NCBI GenBank assembly: GCA_918797485.1
Contig: CAKKNE010000005.1
Span: 3,286,001-3,350,000, forward strand
From: Pelagomonas calceolata
Lineage: Eukaryota > Sar > Pelagophyceae > Pelagomonadales > Pelagomonadaceae
DNA: 64,000 nt
Direction of reading: 5' to 3'
In this document: positions 34,899-43,744 of the stretch, in pieces
Numbering within the stretch: position 1 is the stretch's first letter
Layout: every line of letters begins with the position of its first letter
Translations under genes and position numbers: made by a program
Notes under the pieces: model-generated
Database searches by the model: none
What the model saw: only the letters and a program-made list of their open reading frames with translations
Told to the model about the DNA's origin: nothing

Positions 34899-36626
34899 AT
34901 GGCCCAGTTCACCCTCGACCCCGAGGCGTTAGCGGGCAAGTACGAAGCGCTACGGGAGGATGTGCAGGGCGACCGCGACGTCATGCACAAGCGCATAGCC
35001 ACGCTCGAAGAGCTGAATAAGGAGGCCCACCGCAAGTACGCCGAGCTCCAGAAGAAGGCTCATGAATTACAACAGCAGGTCGTCTTCGCGAAGGCTGGTG
35101 TTCCTACATCCAGTAAAGGCATTCCGATGATGACCGCGACGAAAGCCCCCCTCCAGAACGTCGAGAACGTCCCGTCCGGCGAAAATATCCCATCGTTGAA
35201 GCGGGAGACCCTCGCGTCGCCGTCTTCGGAAGCGATGCAGCAGACGGTCCACGTCCTGGCGGAGACCGAGGTCGCGCTCCAGGAGGCGCGCCAGGAGCAC
35301 GAATTGTCCACCCAAGCTCATCAGTTGGAAGTCGATAATTTGCTCGATGCCCTGGAAAAGAAGGATAGGGAGCTGCGGGAACAGGATGTCAGGATTGAAA
35401 CGTTGCTGGCTTTCGTGCCGGACAAGGACGTGGCCATGGTCTTCGACGGCTCGGATAAGCCGCCCACCGTGCATGATCTCGATGCGGATCTCGATGCGAT
35501 TGCGGATGGTACCGTATCACCGAGACACGTGGGTAGACCAGTGATAGTAGCGCGGTTCCCGCAGAAGAGCGCGGAGCCGTCGTCGATGGATATTCGGGGC
35601 GGTCGCGGTGAAATGATAGAGGCGCCTGATGAAGCCATCGCGAACGCGCCGCATAAACCGCGGCCGCGGGCCGAAAAAGAGTGGCGCGCGGCAGCTGAAA
35701 GAAGGCGGAAGGAAGCCGCGGCGCAGGAGGCGCCGGAACGCGCCCAGGAGTCTGCCGTAGAGGAAACGAAGGAGGTCGTCAAGCAGGAAACTACAAGGGA
35801 GGTGGTCAAGGAGGACGCGACTGTGACTCGTGAGGAGGCGCCGACGCAACAAGCGCCTCCTACGAAGCAAGAACCGACGAAGAAGAAGACGGCGTCGCGG
35901 TGGGGCGGCGCGGTCAAACAGATCGCCGAGAACCGAAGAAAAGCTATCGAGGCCGCGCACGAAGATGCGCTGAGAAAGCGCGACAAGCAGCTCGAGGAGC
36001 TTCGTGGGGAAATTGAGAAACTGACGGAGGACAATAAAGCGAAGGACGAGCGGTTGTATGCTGCGGCTCGGGACGTGGTCGATGCCAAACGCGAGTCGGT
36101 CGACGCGCGCGCTCGGCTCGGACGGGCGGAACTAGATCTAGCGGTAGCTCATCGAGCAACTCGAAGCGAGTCGGTGAATCTGAGGCAGAGGTACGAAAGG
36201 GAAGCCCAGCAGGCTCGATTGGCTCTGCAGGCGGAGATTCGGGGAGCTACCGTGGAGATACGGGAAGATAGAGATGCTGCTTTGAAACGGTTAGAACATG
36301 TTGAGAGTTTACTAAAGGCGCAGGGCGGGTCCGAGAACAAACAGTTAGTAGCGACGAAGCGGGCCAACAAGGTGCTGATGAAGCGCGTCGAGAACGTCAA
36401 CATGTTGCGGAAGAAAGAAAAGGCGGGGTTTGCACAGGCTTCTGCGGAGCTCAAGAAGGAGATCGAGAAACTGCAGAAGGCCCTCAAGAAGGCTACCCAA
36501 CCGCAGAAGGAGAACAATCCTCAGGCGGTCCTGAAGGCGCGGAGGAAGAGCAAGGCGCTCGAGGAGGCGCGGAAGTACTCGTTCGCGGGGCGGCCCGAGC
36601 CGTCGCAGTGGTACCCGCGCGGTTGA
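34899..36626 (+). CDS. Coiled-coil protein of unknown function
   Basis: The protein has 575 residues. Two long coiled-coil blocks (about 20-70 and 325-530) flank a disordered, Glu/Pro/Thr-rich middle containing VEETKEVVKQETTREVVKED-type repeats. The C-terminus is basic (LKARRKSKALEEARKYSFAG). The layout suggests a cytoskeletal or centrosome-type structural protein, but there is no domain I recognise. The ATG at 34899 is the first in frame and gives MAQFTLDPEAL. Confidence 0.6.
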   Translation: MAQFTLDPEALAGKYEALREDVQGDRDVMHKRIATLEELNKEAHRKYAELQKKAHELQQQVVFAKAGVPTSSKGIPMMTATKAPLQNVENVPSGENIPSLKRETLASPSSEAMQQTVHVLAETEVALQEARQEHELSTQAHQLEVDNLLDALEKKDRELREQDVRIETLLAFVPDKDVAMVFDGSDKPPTVHDLDADLDAIADGTVSPRHVGRPVIVARFPQKSAEPSSMDIRGGRGEMIEAPDEAIANAPHKPRPRAEKEWRAAAERRRKEAAAQEAPERAQESAVEETKEVVKQETTREVVKEDATVTREEAPTQQAPPTKQEPTKKKTASRWGGAVKQIAENRRKAIEAAHEDALRKRDKQLEELRGEIEKLTEDNKAKDERLYAAARDVVDAKRESVDARARLGRAELDLAVAHRATRSESVNLRQRYEREAQQARLALQAEIRGATVEIREDRDAALKRLEHVESLLKAQGGSENKQLVATKRANKVLMKRVENVNMLRKKEKAGFAQASAELKKEIEKLQKALKKATQPQKENNPQAVLKARRKSKALEEARKYSFAGRPEPSQWYPRG

Positions 36627-36627
36627 G

Positions 36628-36671
36628 TCTAGTAGCGAGTAATTTCGGTGAGTTCTAGTAGCGAGTATTTT
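36628..36671 (+). repeat. Direct repeat in a 3' untranslated region
   Basis: TCTAGTAGCGAGTAATTT (36628-36645) and TCTAGTAGCGAGTATTTT (36654-36671) differ at one position and begin 2 nt after the coiled-coil gene's stop. They may hold 3'-end signals for this gene and the convergent TerC gene. Confidence 0.6.
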
Positions 36672-36771
36672 TACACGAGCGACGCGACGGGACGATGGGG
36701 GTTCGATGTAAACAACACACACACGATGGTAGACACGCTGTCGCCGCGACGGCGTGCCGGTGGGGTAGAGC

Positions 36772-37785
36772 CTACTTCTTTTGTGGCGGAGGACACCAGA
36801 GGCTCAGCGCGATGCCGCCGCCGAGCGTCGCGACGATGACCCCTAAACTCCACGACGTCGGTACGTGGATATGATAGTACTCCGCGAGCATTTTGAGGCC
36901 GACGAAGCCCAAGATCAACGCCACGGCCGGTCTCAAGTAAGGTAAGCCCGCGATAGCCGCTGATAAAACCTGGTACAAGGACCGTAGCGCCGCAATGGCG
37001 AAGATGTTTGAGCTATAAACGATGAAGGGGTCCTTCGTGATCGCGAGTACTGCTGGGATGGAGTCGACCGCAAACACAAAGTCGGATAGCTCGATGCACA
37101 CTACACACAGCAACAAGGGTGTAGCTGCACGACTACCATCCCTTAACTTCGTGAAGAACTTGTCCCCATCATAATACTCTACGGACTTCGTCACCGCTTT
37201 CGATAACCTTACGAGGGAGTTGTTGCCCATTTCCTCGTCGTCGTGATCGCCCTCTGTTAGTAATTTCGCGGCCGAGGCGAGCAACACCCCCGCAAACAAC
37301 AAAGTCACGACTCGGAACCGTTGCACTAACTCGACACCCACGAGAATCATGACGCCTCGCATCAACAGGGCACCGATGATGCCCCACCTTAGTGCTTTCT
37401 CCTGCATGGATGCCGGGACCCGAAAGTACTCAAACAGCAAAATGAACACGAACAAGTTGTCCACGCTCAGCGATTGTTCGACTAGGTACCCCGCGAAGAA
37501 CTCCATCGCGACCTCCTTGCCTCTGGTAACTGCGACGCCGACGCCAAACGCGCAGGCGCTTAATATAACACCGATGGTCGTGATCACGGCCTGGCGCATC
37601 TCGGCGTCGCTTGCCTTGGCGATGGTGCCGCCGCTGACACATAGTGCTGTGTTGTCTATTGGTTTTGCGGCGGCGCGGCCGGTGACCGGCTTTAACGCGA
37701 GCGGCTTGGCGCGCTGTTGCGGGCGGGCCGCGACGTGCGCCAGGAGCAGCGCGCAGGCGAGGCGCATCGTCCTGTGCCTGGGCAT
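36772..37785 (-). CDS. TerC-family integral membrane protein, probably plastid
   Basis: The protein has 337 residues; a second Met at residue 7 (MRLACALLLAHVAA) may be the real start of the signal. After a basic transit-like stretch there are about eight membrane helices. TerC signatures are clear: FFAGYLVEQSLSVDNLFVFI, and CIELSDFVFAVDSIPAVLAI, the paired acidic motifs (SVDN and DSIPA) in the membrane. In plants the TerC homologue is needed for thylakoid membrane assembly; bacterial members handle metal ions such as manganese. The targeting peptide supports a plastid role here. Confidence 0.9.
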   Translation of the reverse strand: MPRHRTMRLACALLLAHVAARPQQRAKPLALKPVTGRAAAKPIDNTALCVSGGTIAKASDAEMRQAVITTIGVILSACAFGVGVAVTRGKEVAMEFFAGYLVEQSLSVDNLFVFILLFEYFRVPASMQEKALRWGIIGALLMRGVMILVGVELVQRFRVVTLLFAGVLLASAAKLLTEGDHDDEEMGNNSLVRLSKAVTKSVEYYDGDKFFTKLRDGSRAATPLLLCVVCIELSDFVFAVDSIPAVLAITKDPFIVYSSNIFAIAALRSLYQVLSAAIAGLPYLRPAVALILGFVGLKMLAEYYHIHVPTSWSLGVIVATLGGGIALSLWCPPPQKK

Positions 37786-37971
37786 CTTGCTAGTTTGCTG
37801 CTATCTTGCTGTTGAGTGCAATGCTGCTATGTTCAAATTTGCTGGCAGCGCAGTTCTATGAGCTGTGGCGTCTCCGAGTCGACGAGAGCACGACAGCGTC
37901 AAGATATGGGCAGGGTGGCAGGTTAAGCGCTATAACTCCTCACCACTCGTCACTTTTTCATCAAAATATTC

Positions 37972-37992
37972 CTAGCGGCCTTATGCCGCTAG
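37972..37992 (-). promoter_or_regulatory. Shared promoter element, copy g (palindromic variant)
   Basis: CTAGCGGC-CTTAT-GCCGCTAG is a perfect 8-bp inverted repeat with a 5-nt spacer. It keeps the CTAG ends of the shared element but is more symmetrical. It lies 78 bp before the TrhO-fusion start in the divergent interval 37786-38070. Confidence 0.45.
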
Positions 37993-38070
37993 CTGATTAG
38001 TTTTGCCACTCCGCTCCGTCCTGCAACTGTGCCAGCGAGGCAAGGAGGGCCGTAGAAGTCATAAAAACAT

Positions 38071-40020
38071 ATGCGGCGGCGAGCACTGATGCTGCTCTTT
38101 GCGAGCAGCGCCAGGGCGCTGCTGCGCGCCGGCGCACCGGTAGGACGGCTGGCGCGCCGCGCTGCGAGCACCGCCGACGAGCAACTCGTAGCTGTCAAGG
38201 TCACCATCGACCAGAGGTTGAGAGACGCCCTGCGCCTGCCCGGCAAGCAGCGCCGACCGCGCTGTTTTGTCAGAGACAAAGACGAAGCGACGCTAAGAGA
38301 CGCTATTGAACAGAAGGTTCCTTCATTAAAACTGCAGGACTACGCCATCCGACACGAGGATGATACTGTGGTCGTCGAGCCAAGAGGCCCACTCCTCACA
38401 ACTACAGACAAAGAGCCGGAGGTGGTCACTTCCGATAAATACGCCATGGTGTCGTGGTACCACTTCTTCACCGGTAAACACGACGCAGAAGCATTAGTCA
38501 GGACGCTCCAGGCGACCTGGTCCCAAATGGGCGTCCTCGGCCGGGCTTATGTGGCAAATGAAGGCGTCAACGCGCAGCTCTGCGTGCCCGATACCCACGT
38601 GGACACGTACAAGGAGCACCACGCCCGGCTCTTCGACAAACTTGAAGAAGAAGCGCCTTCATTAAACTTCGACGGCACGGTAGAAAAGGAAGAAACGATG
38701 CCGTTCCGCGCGCTGAAGGTTCGGACCAGGGATTATGTGGTCGCGGACGACGGCGTCGGCGCCGATTTAGATTTGCAGGATCCCGGTGTTGATCTGGAGC
38801 CGTCGACGTGGCACGAACAGTTAGGAGGCGACTTCGGCGACAATAATACGTCTACAAACACCATCTTAGATGTGCGCAACCACTACGAGAGCGCCGTGGG
38901 TTCCTTCGCCGGCGCGACGCCGCTAAATACGGAGACCTTCAAGGACACCTACCAAGCGCTCGACGCGGCCCTGGCCGCGAAGCCGAAAAGCGAGCCCGTC
39001 TACATGTTCTGCACGGGCGGCATCCGGTGTGTGAAGGCCGGCGCCTACGTCAAACAAAAGCTCGGGTTTAGCGATGTCCGGCGACTGAAAGGGGGCGTCG
39101 TCAACTACACTCAACAACTCTCCGAGACGAACCTCGAGGAGACGTCGCGGTTCCGGGGCGTCAATTACGTGTTTAATGATCGCGTGGGAGAAAGGGTGAC
39201 GGCGCCTCCAGTACCAGATGGCGAGGTCCTCGATTCAAGAGCCGCGGAAGCGTTGGTGGCCGTGCATGATTCAACAGATGAGGATGCACAGATCGTGCAC
39301 CCCGCGGACGCGTACGCCGTCTCGTTATCCGGCCCGGAGCACCCTCTCATCGAGAGATGTAGGTTGGATGCTTCCGCAAGGTACCCGGCGGCGGCCCACA
39401 TGTGCTCGGGGCCGACGCAGGGCAAATTGCTCGCGACGCTCTGTAAACTAAGGGGCGCGGCCCGCGTTCTGGAGCTCGGCACGTTCTGCGGCTACGGGAC
39501 GCTCTGGCTCAGCAGCGCGTCGAAGGAAGTCATTACGGTGGACCGGGACGAGCGCGCCGCGAACGTTGCAAAGGAGCATTTTCGAGATGTACCTGCGGAC
39601 TGGGGTGCCGTGCGGCAGGTCGTCGCCGATCGCGGCCAGTACCTTGAGAACTGCAAAGACGGCCCCTTCGATTTGGTGTACGTCGACTGCGACAAGAAGG
39701 GCTACGCCGCGGTCTTCGACGCCTTGCTGGATACGCCGGGCCTCTTGTCCTCAAATGCGTGCCTCGTCTTTGACAACACGCTCTGGAAGGGCCGCGTGGC
39801 CGAGGGCACGACTGGTATGAGTCCAAGCGAAGAGGAGGCCATCCTTGCCGAAGCGGAGTTGAATGGAGACGACCCGAAGCGGGCGCTCAAGGCCGCGCGG
39901 CGCGACCGGGCCGTGGCGCAGGCGCTCCACGAGTTCAACGTCAAGCTCCGGAAGGATACGCGCGTGGACCCGCTCGTGCTGCCGCTGCGGGACGGGCTGA
40001 CCGTCGCGACCCTTACGTAA
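38071..40020 (+). CDS. Fusion of a TrhO-type tRNA uridine hydroxylase (rhodanese) and a TrmR-like O-methyltransferase
   Basis: The protein has 649 residues. The N-terminus (MRRRALMLLFASSARALLRA) looks like an organelle presequence. Residues 125-370 match TrhO: GRAYVANEGVNAQLCVP, MPFRALKVRTRDYVVAD, ILDVRNHYESAVGSFAGATP and the catalytic rhodanese loop C314-TGGIRC. From about 430 a CCoAOMT-type methyltransferase follows, with ARVLELGTFCGYGTLWL (SAM motif), DLVYVDCDKKGYAAVFDALL and LVFDNTLWKGRV. In bacteria TrhO converts wobble U34 of tRNA to 5-hydroxyuridine, and TrmR, a methyltransferase of this same class, turns it into 5-methoxyuridine. I infer one bifunctional enzyme doing both steps, perhaps in mitochondria or plastids. 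No introns are needed. Confidence 0.8.
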   Translation: MRRRALMLLFASSARALLRAGAPVGRLARRAASTADEQLVAVKVTIDQRLRDALRLPGKQRRPRCFVRDKDEATLRDAIEQKVPSLKLQDYAIRHEDDTVVVEPRGPLLTTTDKEPEVVTSDKYAMVSWYHFFTGKHDAEALVRTLQATWSQMGVLGRAYVANEGVNAQLCVPDTHVDTYKEHHARLFDKLEEEAPSLNFDGTVEKEETMPFRALKVRTRDYVVADDGVGADLDLQDPGVDLEPSTWHEQLGGDFGDNNTSTNTILDVRNHYESAVGSFAGATPLNTETFKDTYQALDAALAAKPKSEPVYMFCTGGIRCVKAGAYVKQKLGFSDVRRLKGGVVNYTQQLSETNLEETSRFRGVNYVFNDRVGERVTAPPVPDGEVLDSRAAEALVAVHDSTDEDAQIVHPADAYAVSLSGPEHPLIERCRLDASARYPAAAHMCSGPTQGKLLATLCKLRGAARVLELGTFCGYGTLWLSSASKEVITVDRDERAANVAKEHFRDVPADWGAVRQVVADRGQYLENCKDGPFDLVYVDCDKKGYAAVFDALLDTPGLLSSNACLVFDNTLWKGRVAEGTTGMSPSEEEAILAEAELNGDDPKRALKAARRDRAVAQALHEFNVKLRKDTRVDPLVLPLRDGLTVATLT

Positions 40021-40223
40021 TCGTCTATTTGTGTGCATCCGTCTCCGGGCGCGGGATGGGCGCGGGCCGCGTCTTTCGTAATCTGGGTAGACCGCCTCGG
40101 CAAATCCCCTGACCCGTGCGCATCATTCGCCCTGTCGACCAACGTGTCGCACGACTTGCGCGCGCCGCGCGGTCTGCGTGCGGGCAGCTCTCTCAGCCAG
40201 AGCACCCATGATTCCAGCGCTAA

Positions 40224-43200
40224 ATGCGTGAGGTAGACACGAAGGAAGATCGCCATCATCAAGGAATCGGCCCGGGGGCTATCACATTAGCGCAAGAGTG
40301 CGGCAGCATGAAGTTGGGCAGCGTATTGCCGGCGGGAAATGGAGTGTTTGCCTATGATTGCTTCGACTCCACGCGAGCGTGCACCTACGACCAGCTGCGG
40401 ACCCTCCTCAACGACGACCTGGGCGGCGCAGACGCGTCGACGCGGGTGGCGATCGCGATGCGGAACGGCGCCGACCTCGCGCTCGCGCTACTCCGAGTGA
40501 TGCATTGGGCGATCGCGGTGCCGCTCTGCCCGAACAGCTCGCCGGCGGAGCTGCGCGCGGCCATGGAGGGCTGCGCATACTGCATCGTCGACGCAACGGA
40601 CGGTCCCCCCACGGCGGCGGCGGCCGCCGCCGCCGCGGCCGGCGCTTCTGTCGTCGTCGCGGAGCCCAAATCCGGCGAGGCAGGCGCAGTTTTCCAAATC
40701 GCGGCGGAGGCGGTCCGGCGGCCTCCGATGCGGGCCTTCTCGCTCCGGCGCATGTTCTCGTCAAGTCGTATGCTCTCGGCGAAGTCCATGTCGGCGCTGC
40801 CGCCCTGTCTTGTTTTGCGGACGTCGGGCACGACGGGCCAGCCGAAGCTCGTTTATAAAACGCAGCAGCAATTGTCAAGAGGCGGCGCCATCATCGCGAA
40901 AACATTAATGCTGGAACCCTCGGACTGCTGCCTCAACTTCATGCCTTTGCACCACATCGGCGGCATCGTGGCGAACATCTACGCGCCGCTCGCGTCGGGC
41001 TCGGGCGCGGTCTACATCGCCAAGTTTTCGGCGGCGCTGGTCCTGAACCTTGATAACTTGGTACCGAAGGTCACCTGGATCTACTGCGTCCCCAGTCACC
41101 TCCAGGCCATACTGAGTGCGCGGACGCCCGATAGCAAACCCCCGAGTTGCGTCCGCCTCTACCGCAGCGGCGCGGCCGCGCTGCCCGTGGCCGTCGCCGA
41201 GGAGCTCAAGGCCTGGTCCGGGGCGACCGTGCTGCCCACGTATAGCATGTCCGAATGTATGCCAATTGCCTCACCGGACCGCTCGTACGATTTAGGAAGG
41301 CCCTACAGCGTCGGTCCCGCCGTGGGGCCGGACCTCATGATTTCGGAAAAGGGCGAGGTCCTCATCCGCGGGCCGATGGTGTCGACCGACAATCCTGAAG
41401 AGTGGTTCGCGACCGGCGATTTGGGTTCCATCGACGCGGACGGCTGGCTCACGCTCACGGGCCGGTCGAAGGAGATCATCAACCGGGGCGGCGAGGTGGT
41501 AGGTCCCTTAGAAGTCGAGGACGCGTGCCTGCGCCACCCCGCCGTCGCCGAGTGCGTGTGTTTTGCGGTGCCGCACGAAGCACTGGGCGAGGCGCTCGGG
41601 TTGTGCATCGTGCCACACTCCAACATTGTGGCGCCGTCGCTCGACGAGCTCCGCCAGTTCCTGGAGCCCTACCTCACGGCCGCCAAGCGGCCGCAGCACG
41701 TCTGGTACATGACGTCACTAATCAAGGGCCCCACGGGCAAGCCGCTCCGCGTCGGTTTAGCGGATAAGCTGGGCATCGCGAAGCAGGGCGGCGAAACGGG
41801 CGGCGGCATCGCGGCGTCGGCATCGTCAGTAGATGCCGTCATCGAGGCGGTGCGGCGCGTCACGGGCATCAAGGCGACCAGCGGCGCCGCGCGCGTCTCG
41901 GACCTCGGCATGGACTCGCTGAGCTTGATGCGCCTCTCGCACGCCCTGCGCGGGCTCGGCGGGTCGTCGGAGGTGGACAAATTACTATTAGCGGACGCGA
42001 CGATCGACACGCTCGCCCTGGCCGTCGCGCGCCCCGCGGCCGCGGCGGCGGAGAAGACGATCGACCTGGATCCGGTCTTCGGCCTCCGCTCCTTGTTTTG
42101 CCTCTTCGTGGTGCGAGCGCACTTCGCGCGCCACTTCGCGGCGCTCTGCGACACGTGGTGGTTCGACATCCACCACGCCTGGCACACGTCCGTCTTCTTC
42201 ATCATCAGCGGCGCGCAGATGTTCATGACCTACTCCGAGCGGCCGGTGCCGACGAAGACGCTCCTGAAGAACTTTTACGTCGCGACGCTGCCGCTCTACT
42301 ACTTCACGATGGCCGTGGGCGCGGCGGTGTCGTGCCCCCTGGTCGGGCCCGCCTCCTACCTCCTCGCGGCGCCGGTGGCTCTCAGCCCCTGGTGGTCCGG
42401 GAGCGCGCTGGCCCCCGCGTGGTACCACATGTGCCAATTCTGGAACGTCCTCTTCTTCAACCACATAAGGTGGCGTATCCGCTGGGAGCGGTTGTGTGCG
42501 TGCTGCGGCGGGGTGCCTGTCGGCTTCTCCGGCGGGTGGTGTTGCTGTTGTGTGGAACCGGAACCGGGATGCGCCATCGGCTGGTCCAGGCCGATCCCCG
42601 ACGAGCCCGACGTCGCATACCCAAAATGTTGCGCCTGCAAGACGGCCGTCAAGAAGCCCATACCCCCTCCCAAAAGCCTCGGCGAGTTCGGACGGAGGCT
42701 GGTGGCCCCGGGCCTCCTCGCGGCGTTCCTCAACTGGTTCTGGCACCCCATCCCGCCCTTTCGGATGGCGCAGTTCGCGCTCGGTATGGTCATCGGCCAG
42801 GGATGTCTGTCGGTCGAGTTGAACGCGGCCGAGCGCAAAAAGGTGGGCCGGGGCACGGACGCCATCTTTTTCATTTTCATGGTCCCTGAACTGTGTGAAA
42901 ATCAAACAGTGAGTTGGCTGCACGATTCTGCGCGAAGGCGCCATATGAAATTTTGATTTATGCACAGGTCCTGAAGTTCTCGCCCCACGAAATCGTTGCG
43001 TGGGTCCAGTACGGGATCCACTCCGTGCCCGAGGCGCTCCTCGTGTTCGGGCTCTGCCGCGCGCCGTCGGAATCGTGGACGGCGCGGCTGCTGACGCACC
43101 CGCTATTTTTAGGGTTCGTGCCGTACACGTTCGCGGCCTACATCATCCACTTCCCGGTTCTATTGTTCGCGCAGTTCGTGCGGATCGAGGGGATTACCTC

Positions 43201-43692
43201 GCTCAAAGAGCTGATGCGCCACGTGTATCGCCACGATAACTGCTACGAGAGCGACTGGATCAACCGGGCGCGCGGCGATCACGAAACCGAAGACGATGAG
43301 GCCGCGGCCTGTGTGGAAATCAACCAGTGCGTCGGGTGCAGCAGGAGTCGCGTCGATGGCGTGGAGGACGACGCGACGATTCAGCACGAACGCGCCGTAA
43401 GATTTTGATTTCCACACAGGCCGCGGCGATCTATGCTGCGCTCGACGACGACCCCGCCGCCGGGGAGCACTGCTTCCTGCCCTGGGAGAGCCACACGACG
43501 CTGACGTGCGTCGTCATCGTCGCGGCGATCCTCATGCAGCACTTGATTCACGAGCCGGGCGTGCGCCTCCTGCACCGCGCGTTCGACGCGTATGGTCGTT
43601 ACCGCGACCGGAAACAAGAAGATGGCAAATCTGAAGATGACGATGAAGACGAAAAACCGCCCCAAACGAAAGCAGAGATTGTTGAAGAATAA
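40224..43692 (+). CDS. Adenylation-ACP-acyltransferase 3 fusion, three exons
   Basis: The exons are 40224-42881, 42968-43300 and 43420-43692, giving 1087 residues. Residues 30-520 are an AMP-binding enzyme: LRTSGTTGQPKLVYK (ATP loop), LPTYSMSECMPIA, WFATGDLGSIDADGWLTLTG and RSKEIINRGGEVV, ending with KGPTGKPLR. A carrier domain follows with SDLGMDSLSLMRLS, the Ser that takes phosphopantetheine. From about 615 there is a membrane acyltransferase-3 domain (VFGLRSLFCLFVVRAHFARH, SVFFIISGAQMFM) of about ten helices, continuing over two introners. A Cys-rich loop (CACCGG, CCCC, CCACK) interrupts it near residue 755. I infer activation of an acid, loading on the carrier, and membrane transfer. The acceptor is unknown. 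Confidence 0.8.
42882..42967 (+). mobile_element. Introner element forming an intron (IE6)
   Basis: The 86-nt intron opens with GTCCCTGA (target copy) and CTGTGTGAAAATCAAACAGT, and closes with AAATTTTGATTTATGCACAG. The right target copy GTCCTGAA differs by a one-base indel. It lies between codons and joins IFFIFM to VLKFSPHE. The central part is shortened. Confidence 0.88.
43301..43419 (+). mobile_element. Introner element forming an intron (IE7), GC donor or internal GT donor
   Basis: Target copies GCCGCGGC at 43301-43308 and 43420-43427 are identical. The element runs CTGTGTGGAAATCAACC to TTTTGATTTCCACACAG. Because the target starts with GC, exact removal needs a GC-AG intron (119 nt), giving DDEAAAIYAALDD. 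A GT donor inside the left end (CTGT|GTGG) would also be in frame and adds four residues. Its right half is nearly identical to IE3, suggesting recent spread. Confidence 0.9.
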
Positions 43693-43744
43693 ATTATCTT
43701 GTCTTTTTAAGCCTAGTAGTAAATATGTAGTTTGTCACAGGTAC

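Noticed and set aside
16-43419. CRISPR-like or simple dispersed repeats
   Set aside because: The repeated segments are single introner insertions in separate genes with target duplications, not arrays with spacers.
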